Shown: positions 12,087-20,386 of the stretch, piece by piece
Layout: each line of letters starts with the position of its first letter
How positions within the stretch are numbered: position 1 is the stretch's first letter
Origin: Pseudomonadota bacterium
GTDB lineage: Bacteria; Pseudomonadota; Gammaproteobacteria; Steroidobacterales; Steroidobacteraceae
Direction: 5' to 3'
NCBI GenBank assembly: GCA_016705325.1
Contig: JADIYJ010000010.1
Coordinates: forward strand, 1-22,446
DNA length: 22,446 bases
Notes under the pieces: model-generated
The model's database searches: none
Told to the model about the DNA's origin: nothing
Seen by the model: the letters and a program-made list of their open reading frames with translations, nothing else
Translations under genes and position numbers: made by a program

Positions 12087-13935
12087 TCAACCCAGCAGGG
12101 CGCTCGCGACGCGGTAGGTCACGAACGATGCGAGATAGGCCAGCGCGAACAGGTAAGCGGCCATCGCGATCGGGTACCGCCAGGAATTCGTCTCGCGCTT
12201 GACCACGACCAGCGTCGACAGGCACTGCGGCGCGAAAACGTACCACGCGAGCAGTGACAGCGCCGTCGCCAGGCTCCAGGTCTGCGCAATCATCGGCACC
12301 AGCGTCCCGGCGACGTCGCCATCGTTCGACAGCGAGTACACGGTGCCGAGCGCACCCACCGCGACCTCGCGCGCGGCGAGACCGGGGACCAACGCCAGCG
12401 ATATCTGCCAGTTGAAGCCGATGGGCGCGAACACGACTTCGAGCGCGCGTCCGATCATGCCGGCGAAGCTGTGGGCGATCGCGGGTCCTTCGGCGCCGGG
12501 CGGCGGGGCTGGGTACGTGCTCAGGAACCAGAGCACGATCATCAGCGCCAGGATGATGGTGCCCACGCGCTGCAGGAACACCTTGGTGCGCTCCCACAGC
12601 CCGATGGCGAGGTTGTTGAGGTGCGGCCAGTGGTACTCGGGCAGTTCGAGCAGCAGCGGGTGATACGCGGTCTTGAGTGCCGTGCGCTTGAGCAGGTACG
12701 CCACCGCCATCGCGGCGATGATGCCCGCCAGGTACAGCGCGAACAGCACCAGGCCCTGCAGGTTGAACGGGCCCACGGGCTTCGCGACGGGATGAAGGCC
12801 GCGATCACCAGCGCGTACACCGGCAGCCGGGCCGAGCACGTCATCAGCGGCGCGATCATGATCGTCGCCATGCGGTCGCGCAGGTTCGGGATGGTGCGTG
12901 TCGCCATGATGCCCGGCACCGCGCAGGCAAAGCTCGACAGCAGCGGAATGAACGCGCGACCGGAGAGCCCGACGGATCCCATCAGCCGGTCGAGCAGGTA
13001 CGCGGCGCGCGGCAGGTAACCGCTGTCCTCGAGCGCGAGGATGAAGAGGAACAGGATCAGGATCTGCGGCAGGAACACCAGCACGCTGCCGACGCCCGCG
13101 ACGACGCCGTCCACCAGCAGGCTGCGCAGCGCGCCATCGGGCAGTGACTGCCGCAGCCACGTCCCCAGCGCACCCACGCCGCCATCGATGAAGTCCATCG
13201 GCACGGCGGCCCAGCTGAAGACCGCCTGGAACACGAAGAAGAGAATCGTTGCCAGGATCGCGGGGCCGGCGACCGGGTGCATGACGAGCGCATCGAGGCG
13301 CATGAGCGCCCGCTTGCGCAGGGGTTCCGTGTAACCGATCGCCTGCAGGATGCGACGCACATGGCGCTGCGTACGCTGGATCTCGTCGAAAGTCGACTCG
13401 CGCCAGGTGACGGGCCCGCGTGCGCCCGGGTGCGGCAAGGTCTCGAGCTTGTCGACGAGCAGGCGCACGCCGCCGTGGTCCACCGCAACGGTTTCGACGA
13501 CCGGCACGCCGAGTTCCTGCTCGAGCGGCGCGCGATCGAGCTGGTAACCGCGATTCGCCGCGAGGTCGCTCATGTTGAGGGCGACGACCATCGGCACGCC
13601 GAGTTCTTTCAGTTCGAGCACCAGGCGCAGGTTGAGCCGCAGGTTGGTGGCGTCGACCACGCACACCACGAATTCCGGCGGCGGTTCGTCCGCGAGTCGC
13701 CCCAGCAGGAAATCGCGCGTGATCGCTTCGTCCAGCGTCGTCGGCGTGAGGCTGTACGCGCCAGGGCAGGTCGAGCACCTTTGTACAGGCGCTGCCGGGC
13801 CGGGCCGGTGAAGGAACCTTCCTTGCGCTCGACCGTCACACCCGCGTAGTTCGCGACACGCTGACGGCTGCCGGTCAGGCGGTTGAACAGCGCCGTCTTG
13901 CCGCAGTTAGGCACGCCTACGAGTGCAAGCCGCAT
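12087..13935 (-). CDS. feoB: Ferrous iron transporter FeoB (frameshifted in this sequence)
   Basis: Inner-membrane Fe(II) importer with an N-terminal GTPase. Composite length about 615 aa. G1 is GVPNCGKT next to the start (MRLALVG), G2/switch I includes NYAGVTVERKEG, G3 is DLPGAYSL and G4 NMSD. The Gate domains carry the conserved SFACAVPGIMATRTI, and the C-terminal half has FNWQISLALVPGLAAREVAVG. The reading frame is broken at least three times: an extra A/T in the homopolymer near 13780, an extra base in GGG near 13765, and a shift near 12780-12790. Removing one base at each of the first two restores LYKVLDLPGAYSL, so these look like sequence errors. The start lies 26 nt after the feoA stop. 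Transcribed feoA-feoB-small protein. Confidence 0.92.
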
Positions 13936-13961
13936 GGGATCGAGCGTTGTGGTCTGGCTGT

Positions 13962-14241
13962 TCACGGGGTGACCCCGACGACCGCGGGCTCGACCATCAC
14001 GGCGGTCGCCTCGCGCCGTCGCAGCGCGAACGTCGTGTTGCCGAGGCGTACGGCGATCGGGTCGCCGCCGGGCCAGATTTCCCCGATCACCTCGAACGAC
14101 TCCCCCGGCACGAAACCGAGTTCGAGCAGGCGCCGGCTCACGGTGGACTGAGCCTCGTCCCCGAGGCTCTGTGCGTCGTCGCGCACGTCGATGACCACGC
14201 CCCGGGCGCCTTGCGCAGCGTGGCCAGACCGACGGAGACAT
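13962..14241 (-). CDS. feoA: FeoA, SH3-like ferrous iron transport protein (one frameshift)
   Basis: Small cytoplasmic partner of FeoB, about 90 aa. The C-terminal part has the family pattern RRLLELGFVPGESFEVIGE, GDPIAVRLG and FALRRREA. The N-terminal part (VGLATLRKG, then VIDVRDDAQ) lies in another frame. Restoring one G in the short G run near 14210 joins them, so a one-base deletion is likely. The exact start is uncertain: an ATG ends at 14241, but an AAGGAG on the - strand at 14279-14284 is far from it, suggesting a further error at the N-terminus. First gene of the feo block. Confidence 0.85.
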
Positions 14242-14283
14242 TGGTGGATGGGGTACCTGATTCGAAGGACTGCAGTTTCTCCT

Positions 14284-14303
14284 TAATGAGATTCGTTCGC
14301 AAC
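14284..14303 (-). promoter_or_regulatory. Fur-box-like operator upstream of feoA
   Basis: The + strand reads TAATGAGATTCGTTCGCAAC. This resembles the gammaproteobacterial Fur pattern ATGAGAATCGTTCGCAT if one A is restored in the AGATT segment. It lies between feoA (-) and the ctlX-like gene (+), about 45 bp upstream of the likely feoA start. Fur repression of feo genes by Fe(II) is well established in proteobacteria. Assigned by eye. Confidence 0.5.
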
Positions 14304-14406
14304 AAGGGAAACCCGCAATAGGCCCCGCGTCTCGCCGATGGGACCCCTCGCATTGCTGGCGGCCGCGTGAATGCGATGATGGGTGGCGAAAAGTCACTAT
14401 CCGGGA

Positions 14407-15359
14407 ATGTTCGTCGTGCCGGTACCCGGCCATTCGACTGCGGAAACGCTGCCAGCCGACGCCGTGCTGATGGTGCGGCCGGCCAGCTTCGGCTGGAATC
14501 CGCAGACGCAGGCGAGCAATCGCTTCCAGCGTGACGAGCCCGGCCTGGCCAGCGACTCGAACGAGCGTGCCCGCGCGGATTTGATGCCCCTCGCGCTGCA
14601 GCTGCCGCATGCGGCAGGCGTGGCCGTTTCGGTTGCCGCGGACCTCCCGACACCGGTGCCCGGACGCCATTTTCCGAACAACTGGTGAGCCTGCACGCCG
14701 ACGGCACCGTCGCGCTGCATCCGATGCTGGCGCGCAACCGACGACCTGGAACGTCGCCTGAACTGATTACGGCGCTCGCCACCGGAGCGGACGCAGGATC
14801 CACCGCCTGCTCGACCTGACGCAGCACGAGTTGCACGGCCGGTTCCTCGAGGGCACGGGCAGCATCGTCTTCGATCACGCGGCGCATTGCCTACGCCTGC
14901 CTGTCGCCGCGCACGCATCGGAGCCCCTGGCCGAACTGTGCGACGAACCCGGCTACGAGCCGCACGTTCACGGCCACCGACGCGGCAGGTATCCCGATCT
15001 ATCACACCAACGTGATGCTGGCCGTCGGTTCGCGCTGCTGCGTGGTCGGCGCGAGCGCCATCGACGCACGGGATCGCGAGCTGGTCCTGTCGAAGCCTCG
15101 GGCCTCGGGCCGCAACGTCGAAACCATCGATACCCGGCAGATGGCCGGGTTCGCGGGCAACGTGCCTGAACTGCACGCAACGGATTCCAGCAGGGTGCTG
15201 GCGATGTCTGCGACCGCGCATGCCGCGTTCGGACCGGCGGCGATCGAACGACTTGCCTCGACGGTGAATCGCATCGTGGTGGCACCGATCCCCGACCATC
15301 GAGACGCTCGGCGGCGGTCCGTCCGTTGCATGCTCGCCGAGGTGTTTCTGCCGTACTGA
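14407..15359 (+). CDS. ctlX: CtlX-like amidinotransferase-fold hydrolase (frameshifted)
   Basis: About 317 aa when the pieces are joined. The N-terminal VLMVRPASFGWNPQTQASN, the middle FPNNW and HADGTVALHPMLARNRR, then EGTGSIVFDH, IPIYHTNVMLAVG, FAGNVPEL and the C-terminal RCMLAEVFLP follow the order of the CtlX family, related to arginine deiminase and dimethylargininase. CtlX is reported to hydrolyse citrulline; other members act on related guanidino compounds, so the substrate here is inferred. The Cys of RCMLAE near the C-terminus is the likely nucleophile, with His in YHTNVM. Frame breaks occur near 14685 (missing G in TGGGTG), about 14735-14750, 14800 and 14960-14990. The start at ATG 14407 is uncertain. 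Divergent from feoA. Confidence 0.75.
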
Positions 15360-15414
15360 CCCGCGACCGTGCGGGACCGATGCTAGAATCACGGCGTCGC
15401 GCGGAGGACGCAAC

Positions 15415-15677
15415 GTGCTCTGAACTTGGTTTCAAGGCCCTCGGCGCTTACCTGCTGGGGTCGGTGATCGGCAGTCTGTTGCTGGGCACCCTGCGTGGCG
15501 TCGACATCCGCACCCAGGGCAGTGGCAACGCCAGTCGCGCCGCGCAGCGCGCCGCTGGTGGTGTTCGGTCTGATGATGGCGGCGTTCATCGTCTTCACCC
15601 ATCGCTCGAACGTGCAGCGGATGCGCGACGGGAACGAGAGCCGCGCGCGCCGTCTCTGGCTGCTGCGGCCGCGATGA
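15415..15677 (+). pseudogene. plsY: Glycerol-3-phosphate acyltransferase PlsY, internally deleted
   Basis: PlsY is an inner-membrane acyltransferase that makes lysophosphatidic acid from acyl-phosphate. The N-terminal piece has the first membrane helix and conserved motif (GAYLLGSVIGSLLLGTLRGVD, IRTQGSGNAS; family pattern GSGNxGATN). The C-terminal piece in another frame (VVFGLMMAAFIVFTHRSNVQRM, GNESR) matches the family's last helix and THRxNIxRL tail. Together they make only about 87 residues against about 200 for the family, so roughly 110 central residues are missing. GGAGG at 15403-15407 precedes GTG 15415, which needs a one-base shift to enter the frame. A TAGAAT -10-like hexamer lies at 15384-15389. 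It may be a true remnant or an assembly collapse. Confidence 0.7.
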
Positions 15678-16689
15678 GCCCAAGCGCCGAGCGCCTGGTG
15701 CGCCTGCTCGCGGATGGCGAGATGCACTCGGGCGAGCGGCTCGCGGCCGACCTGGGCGTCACCCGCGCGGCAGTCTGGAAAATTGTGGCCGAACTGCGCG
15801 AACGCGGCGTCGCGGTCGCGAGCCACGAGCGTCGCGGTTATCAGCTCGAACAGTCCGTTGAATTGCTCGATCTGCAGTCGCCGCGGCGGAGCGCAGCTGC
15901 CGCAGGCATCGAACTGCCGGCGGCCACCGCAGTGTTCTTCGAACTCGGTTCGACCAACGAATTCCTGCATGCGGCCGTGGCGCCACCGCCCATGGCGCCG
16001 CGCCTCGTGTTCGCGGAATTGCAGACGGCGGGACGCGGGCGGCGCGGCCGCGAGTGGCTCGCGCCGTTCGGATCCGGGCTCACGTTCTCGATCGGTTGGA
16101 CGTTTGCGGAAATGCCCGCGGACCTGTCGGCGCTCGGTCTTGCGCTGGGCGTCTGCGTGGTGCGCGTGCTGCGCGAACTCGGAGCGGCGGACGTGCAGCT
16201 GAAATGGCCCAACGACATCGTGCATCGCCACGCCAAGCTCGGCGGCCTGCTGCTGCAGATGCGCCCCGAAGCGGGCGGGCCGGCGTACGGTCGCCGGCCT
16301 GGGGTTGAACCTGGCGCTGCCCAGAATCCGCTCGCGCGGTGATCCAGAGTCCCTGCGCGACGCCAGTCACTGACCTGGCATCGGCTGCGGCGGCAAATCC
16401 GCCGCCTCGCGTCGACACGGCGGCGCGCGTCTCCGGCCGCATGCTCGCGGGCCTGGGCGAATTCGCGGTCGGGCTTCGCGTCGTCCGCCGGCGACTGGAC
16501 GGCTTTCGATTCGTTGCGTGATGCGCCGGTCACGGTGCTGCGCCACGACGGCCCGCTGGCAGGCACGCCCGCGGAGCAGATGCCGAAGGTGCGCTGCGAG
16601 TTGAAGTCCTGGGCGGTGCCATCGAGCGAGTGCACGCGGGTGACGTCAGCCTGCGCCGGTTGCTGCCGGCACAGGCGGGGTTCGAATGA
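15674..16689 (+). CDS. birA: Biotin--[acetyl-CoA-carboxylase] ligase / biotin operon repressor BirA (frameshifted 3' half)
   Basis: Bifunctional BirA attaches biotin to AccB and represses biotin genes. The N-terminal winged helix (about 1-60) reads LVRLLADGEMHSGERLAADLG, VTRAAVWKIVAELRERGV. The catalytic domain has STNEFL, the biotinyl-AMP loop ELQTAGRGRRGREW (GRGRxGR motif), SGLTFSIGW and KWPNDIV followed by KLGGLLLQ. After about 16287 the frame shifts repeatedly: VAGLGLNLALP, then PVTDLA, then SGFASSAGDWTAFD, then the C-terminal GAIERVHAGDVSLRRLLP lie in different frames. ATG 15674 lies at the end of the plsY remnant. The stop overlaps the coaX start as ATGA (16686-16689), supporting co-transcription. 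About 338 aa composite. Confidence 0.9.
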
Positions 16690-17473
16690 TCCTGCTCGTC
16701 GACATCGGCAACACGCGGGTGAAGTGGGCGACGCAGGTCGACGGCCGGCTGTCGCCGCAACGTGCGGCCGGGTACGCGCAGGGTCCGCGGCGGATTGGCG
16801 GCACGAGTTGTCCGACGGACCGCCCGTCGCGCGTGTGCTCGCGGCGACCGTCGCGGGGCGACGACAGCCGGCGCGCGCTCGAAGCGGCTGCGCGCATGGC
16901 CGGCACGCACGCGTGGATTTCGCCGCGTCGACGGCGGCGCTGGCGGGCGTGCGCAATGCGTATCCCGACCCTGGGCTGCTCGGCGTTGATCGCTGGGTCG
17001 CAGTGATCGGCGCTTATCACCTCGCGCAGGGCGCGTGCTGCGTCGTGGACGTCGGCGCGGCCGCGACGCTCGACACCGTCGACGCGTCCGGCCAGCATCT
17101 CGGCGGATCCATCGTGCCCGGGCCGCAGTTGATGGTGCGATCGCCGCATGCCGGACAAGCAACCTGGCGGCGTTCACGGCCGCCAGCCGCTGCCGGCGGC
17201 ACCCGACTGTTCGCCGACAATACCCGCGATGCCATCGAGCGCGGCTGCCGCCTTGCGCTGGCGGCGCTCGTGGATCGCACCTGCGCGGAGCTGGCGCGGG
17301 GCCTGGACGAACGCAAACGCGCCGACCGCGCCTGTATTGCACCGGAGGGGCGTGGACGAGGTCGTCCGCCACGCCTGCGTGGCACGGGCACTTGCCGCGC
17401 GATCACTTGCTAGCGGGTGCCGCTTGGCGTCGGGGGTGCCCGGCCGGTCCTGCGTGCCGCCGGCCCGGCGTGA
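16686..17473 (+). CDS. coaX: Type III pantothenate kinase CoaX (frameshifted)
   Basis: Phosphorylates pantothenate, the first step of coenzyme A synthesis. The N-terminal phosphate-binding MILLVDIGNTRVKW is clear. DWRHELSDGPPVARVLAATVAG, NAYPDPGLLGVDRWVAVIGAYH, CCVVDVGAAATLDTVDASGQHLGGSIVPG and LFADNTRDAIERGC follow the family order (GVDRW and the second VDxGTAxTxD site). The frame breaks near 16780, 17330 and elsewhere; the CTGG motif near 17340 lies in another frame. The second ATP-site motif reads GAAATLD instead of the usual GTAxTxD, which may be another base error. The end is placed at TGA 17471-17473, giving about 262 aa, near the usual length. Start overlaps birA. Confidence 0.85.
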
Positions 17474-17741
17474 CGGCGACCGTGGAGGCAACGCTTCGAA
17501 CGGCGAGCGGGCGGCGCTGACGCCGTGGTTCACAGCTCGTGTACTCAAACGGCTGGAGCGTCCACGCGCGGACTGCGGCGTCCTGTCGCGTCCCAGTCGC
17601 CCGGGGCCGGGCGCGCGATCGGGGGGGGGGCGGTTTCATTTGCTGCGACATTGCGGTATCCACGGTCTGATTTTCGTCCCTGACCGCTATCATTTCTGCG
17701 TCATCCAGCCCCGATTCCCGGTGCTTCCAGAGGAGGATCCG

Positions 17742-18015
17742 ATGAAAATTCTGCGTACTTTGCTTTGTCCGTCGCCACCTTTGCCGTTGCCGGCTTCGGC
17801 ACGGTCGCGAGTGCCGACGCTGCGGCAGGCAAGGCGAAGTTCGCGGCCGCTTGTGCCGAATGCCACGAAGTGGCGGATTTCGAAGGCGAGAGCGCTGCGG
17901 CGCTGACCGAATCGTTGAAGAAGATCGTGGCTGGTACGCAGAAGCACAAGGACGCGCTGAAACCGACCGACGCCGAAATCGCCGATCTCGCCGCGCTACG
18001 GCTGCCGGCAAGTAA
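17742..18015 (+). CDS. Small periplasmic monoheme cytochrome c (two frameshifts)
   Basis: About 90 aa composite. It starts MKILRTLL, shifts frame near 17765 within the signal peptide (SVATFAVAGFGTVASADA), then has one heme site CAECH (about residues 36-40) and a C-terminal EIADLAA helix. A second shift near 17998 restores the stop TAA at 18013-18015. No obvious Met ligand is seen. An excellent AGGAGG at 17731-17736 precedes ATG 17742. It sits between coaX and the SPOR gene, which are adjacent in many gammaproteobacteria, so it may be an insertion into that neighbourhood. The preceding gap (17474-17741) carries a run of ten G at 17621-17630 and a possible -10 TATCAT at 17688-17693, nothing else seen. 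Confidence 0.8.
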
Positions 18016-18034
18016 CGCGCGGGGATACGAACGC

Positions 18035-18069
18035 GGGCCCGGTCGCGCGCGGCCGGGCCTGACTTTTTT
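18035..18069 (+). terminator. Intrinsic terminator after the cytochrome c gene
   Basis: GGGCCCGG (18035-18042) pairs with CCGGGCCT (18053-18060, one G-T pair), followed by a T-run at 18064-18069. It lies 20 nt after the cytochrome stop and before the SPOR gene, so the two are probably separate transcripts. Confidence 0.8.
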
Positions 18070-18112
18070 GATTCGTTAACATCCACCGCTGGCCGAACCC
18101 ACCGGCGGTCCC

Positions 18113-18702
18113 GTGCGCGTCCTGTTCCTGCTCCCGCTGCTTGCCAACGTGCTGTTCCTGCGCGCCGCTGCCTGCGTGAGCGTTGGCCCCTTCATCGATC
18201 CGGCTCACGCGGCCGCGGCTAACGCGCAACTCGAGCGGCTCGGATTCACGAGCCGCCGGCGCGTGTCGCAGGACGAAGTACGGGTCGGCTACTGGGTGCG
18301 TGTGCCGAACCTGGCCACTCCCGCAGATGCAACCAACGCGCTGGTTGCGCTGCGGGCCGCCGGCCTCGGCGACGCCTACGTCGTCGCGGAGGGCGAGCCG
18401 ACAATATGGTTTCGGTCGGGGTGTTCTCCGACCCGGCGTCGCGCGGCGGAGGTCTCCGCCCTGGTGCCGAAGGCCGGCTTCGCCGGAAACCAGCGATCGC
18501 CTGCGGCAGCTGGAAGTACTCTGGCTCGACATCGACCGGCGGGCGAACGGCGGCCTGCCGTCGCTCGAGGCGCTGGGCGCGCGAGCCGCCGGGCAGCCCG
18601 CCGTACGAGATGAGGGCGTGCCCGGCAGCCAGCCCGGTTGGCGACGTGACGTCGCCCGCAAACCGGGCAATTGTGCCCGCCGAAGCAGGCGGCGCCGGTT
18701 AA
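18113..18702 (+). CDS. SPOR-domain protein, membrane anchored (frameshifted)
   Basis: About 195 aa composite. One N-terminal hydrophobic segment (VLFLLPLLANVLFL) is followed by two SPOR-like repeats. The first contains CVSVGPFIDPAHAAAANAQLERLGF and VGYWVRVPNLATPADATNALVALRAAGL, then DAYVV. The second, in another frame, is NMVSVGVFSDPASR with EVSALVPKAGF. SPOR domains bind denuded peptidoglycan glycan strands, usually at division sites. A tail segment (RLRQLEVLWLDIDRRANGGLPSLEAL) lies in a third frame. The first shift is near 18405 (missing C in GACCAATATGG). Start GTG 18113 is the best available; the stop at 18700-18702 is approximate. The position after birA-coaX fits the conserved gammaproteobacterial arrangement. 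Confidence 0.75.
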
Positions 18703-18705
18703 GGT

Positions 18706-18711
18706 AGAATC
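18706..18711 (+). promoter_or_regulatory. Possible -10 element for tRNA-Thr
   Basis: TAGAAT lies 22 nt upstream of the mature tRNA-Thr, a sensible distance for a tRNA promoter. No matching -35 hexamer is seen at 16-18 nt upstream, so confidence is low. Confidence 0.35.
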
Positions 18712-18732
18712 CCGTTCCCCTTTGCGGACCGG

Positions 18733-18806
18733 GCCGGCTTAGCACAGCTGGTAGTGCACCCGATTTGTAATCAGGGGTCGGGGGTTCGAATCCTCAGCCG
18801 GCACCA
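18733..18806 (+). tRNA. thrT: tRNA-Thr (TGT)
   Basis: Acceptor GCCGGCT (18733-18739) pairs with AGCCGGC (18796-18802), with discriminator A and encoded CCA. The D-loop is AGCTGGTAGTGC and the anticodon loop ATTTGTAAT has anticodon TGT. The T-arm is GGGGTTCGAATCCTC. At 74 nt including CCA it is about two bases short, and the D-stem has a mismatch (TTAGCACAGC instead of TTAGCTCAGC), consistent with small errors in this part of the sequence. Confidence 0.92.
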
Positions 18807-18835
18807 CATCGAGCAGACACACACGAGGAAAGGCC

Positions 18836-19361
18836 ATGGCGCTCTGAAAGACCCGACTAAAGATCCGTCGATGCCCGGTTCCGATGGGGCAGCCGCGCTA
18901 GCCGCCGAACCGGCCATGCGGGCAGTGGCGACCCGGCCCCGCTGCCTCTGTCCGCGGGCGAACTGGCGCGCCGTGCCGAGCGTGCGGCCCCGGCGGGCCG
19001 GCAAAGCGAAAGAATCGCTGATCGCGGCCGACGTCACCATCGAAGGCAAGATCGAAGGCGCCGGCCACGTCCGCATCGCCGGACGTTCTGGCGGCGACGT
19101 CAACGTGCAGGGCAACGACGATCGAGCAGGGTGCGCACGTCACCGGCCAGATCGCCGCGGCCACCGTGATGGTGAGCGGCGAGGTGCACGGCAACATCCA
19201 GGCTGGCTCGCGCGTCGAACTGCTCGAGACGGGCGTCATCAACGGCGACGTGAAGGCGGCCGTGTTGACGGTTGCGGCGGGCCTGCGTACGCGCGGCAAC
19301 GCCGATTTCGGCTGGCCGGAATCGGCGAAGAGCGAAGCGCGCGCGCGGCCAGCGGACCTGA
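18836..19361 (+). CDS. Bactofilin family cytoskeletal protein (frameshifted)
   Basis: Bactofilins polymerise without nucleotide into beta-helical filaments used in cell shape and polar organisation. The right-handed beta-helix repeats are clear: ESLIAADVTIEGKIEGAGHVRIAGR, GGDVNVQG, then in the next frame IEQGAHVTGQIAAATVMVSGEVHGNIQ, SRVELLETGVINGDVKAAVLTVAAG and the terminal GNADFGW. Gly and hydrophobic residues recur every 5-6 positions. Frame breaks lie just after the start codon (ATGGCGCTCTGA) and near 19115. GAGGAAAGG at 18825-18833 is the ribosome site for ATG 18836. The stop TGA at 19359-19361 is inferred. About 175 aa. It lies 30 nt downstream of tRNA-Thr. Confidence 0.8.
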
Positions 19362-19373
19362 TCACGGACGGAC

Positions 19374-19710
19374 TGGATTGCCGGGCAGTGGGCGGACGCG
19401 GTTGTCGTCCGGCACTGCAAGGCAACGATCCTGGAAAGCGCGCTGATCTGCCCGCAATGCCGCCATCACCTGCAGTTCGGCGCGGCCGCCAAGTCCGCGT
19501 CAGACGCGACACCTAAGTTTTCAGCGCTGAACGTCGAGGGGACGCTCCGGCATTCGGAGCGCGGCGATTTGGGAATACCGGTGGTGCTCTCGATCCGCAA
19601 CGAACGCGGCGAGGAGATCCGCGGCAGGTCGTCGGCGTTGTCGCCCTGCGCAGGACGGAATCCCGGACGTTCACCCTCTGGTGGACGTCGCCACGCCAGG
19701 CGGGCGCTGA
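19374..19710 (+). CDS. Conserved small protein with a CXXC motif, bactofilin neighbour
   Basis: About 110 aa in essentially one frame: WADAVVVRHCKATILESALICPQCRHHLQFG, then FSALNVEGTLRH, then GIPVVLSIRNERGEEI, with a one-base shift near 19678 before the TGA at 19708-19710. The N-terminal single Cys plus CPQC could form a half or full zinc ribbon (C-x(11)-CPQC). The C-terminal half looks like a beta-sandwich. I recall similar proteins next to bactofilin genes in gammaproteobacteria; function unknown, and a link to bactofilin assembly is inference. No start codon is visible in frame, so the start is lost to an error or lies a few codons upstream. Confidence 0.6.
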
Positions 19711-19749
19711 ATCGAGCCGGCCGGCCCGCGGTATTTCCCGCCGCAACTT

Positions 19750-20082
19750 TCGCGCAGCCCGCCGCCGCTTTCGCCTGCGCGACGATCGCGCTCGCGCGCG
19801 CACGGCGCGGCGGCCGGTGGCGCGTCCGCAGGGCGCTGATGAGGGCCTGCAGCCGGTCGCGGAAGGCCTGGCATTGCGGCGCGTCGTCGATCATGACCAG
19901 CATGCCAGTCGCCATCTCGGCCACCTTGGCGCTGTCGTAGGTTGGAGCCGGCTGCGGCGGCTGACGGCGGCCGGCGTCGACTCCTCGGTCCGAGCGGGCG
20001 CCTGCGGGGGCGCCTGCTTCGAGCACGCGGCCGCCAGCAAGCCGAGCACTGCCAGTCCCGCCAAAGTGGTTCGTTTCGTCAT
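19750..20082 (-). CDS. Putative lipoprotein, function unknown (frameshifted)
   Basis: Starts at ATG 20082 with MTKRTTLAGLAVLGLLAAACSK, a lipoprotein signal with lipobox LAAAC, so it would be lipid-anchored at Cys 20. After a Pro/Ala-rich linker the frame shifts near 19965 into APTYDSAKVAEMATGMLVMIDDAPQCQAFRDRLQALISA, then a further shift gives IVAQAKAAAGCAK. Two Cys (QCQAF and GCAK) may form a disulphide. About 110 aa; the stop is not certain because of the shifts (possible TGA as far left as 19671). Not recognised as a named family. Convergent with the CXXC protein gene. Confidence 0.5.
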
Positions 20083-20386
20083 CGTTGCGCACGCTCACGC
20101 TGTGACCCCGGTGCGGGGCCGGCGCAGGATGTCACAAGGCGGGCGAAATGCGATCGGGATTTCAGATCGAGGCGGGGCGTGGCCTTCCGATCCCAGAGCG
20201 CTCCGGTCCGGGGGCGACCGGAATCGACCGCCCCGGCAGGGTGGTCTATGCTCCGGGTGACGCGCCGTTCGGCGGCTGTGCTGATGCGGCGAAGCCGCTG
20301 TCAGTGCAATTACCTATTTTGAGTAGGCGTGCGACGTTTGCGAGCGTCTTACAAGTCGCGGGTTCCGCATCACGGGGTGAGACGAT
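20083..20386. other. Intergenic region between the lipoprotein (-) and hypC (+)
   Basis: About 300 bp holding the upstream regions of two divergent genes. GGGGTGAG just before hypC is the likely ribosome site. I looked for a sigma-54 -24/-12 pair (common for hydrogenase genes) and for a clear sigma-70 promoter and saw neither. No RNA gene or coding sequence is recognised. Confidence 0.4.

Noticed and set aside
17621..17630. Run of ten G as a possible phase-variation tract
   Set aside because: It lies between coaX and the cytochrome gene, not in a coding region or a convincing promoter, and this part of the sequence is full of homopolymer errors.
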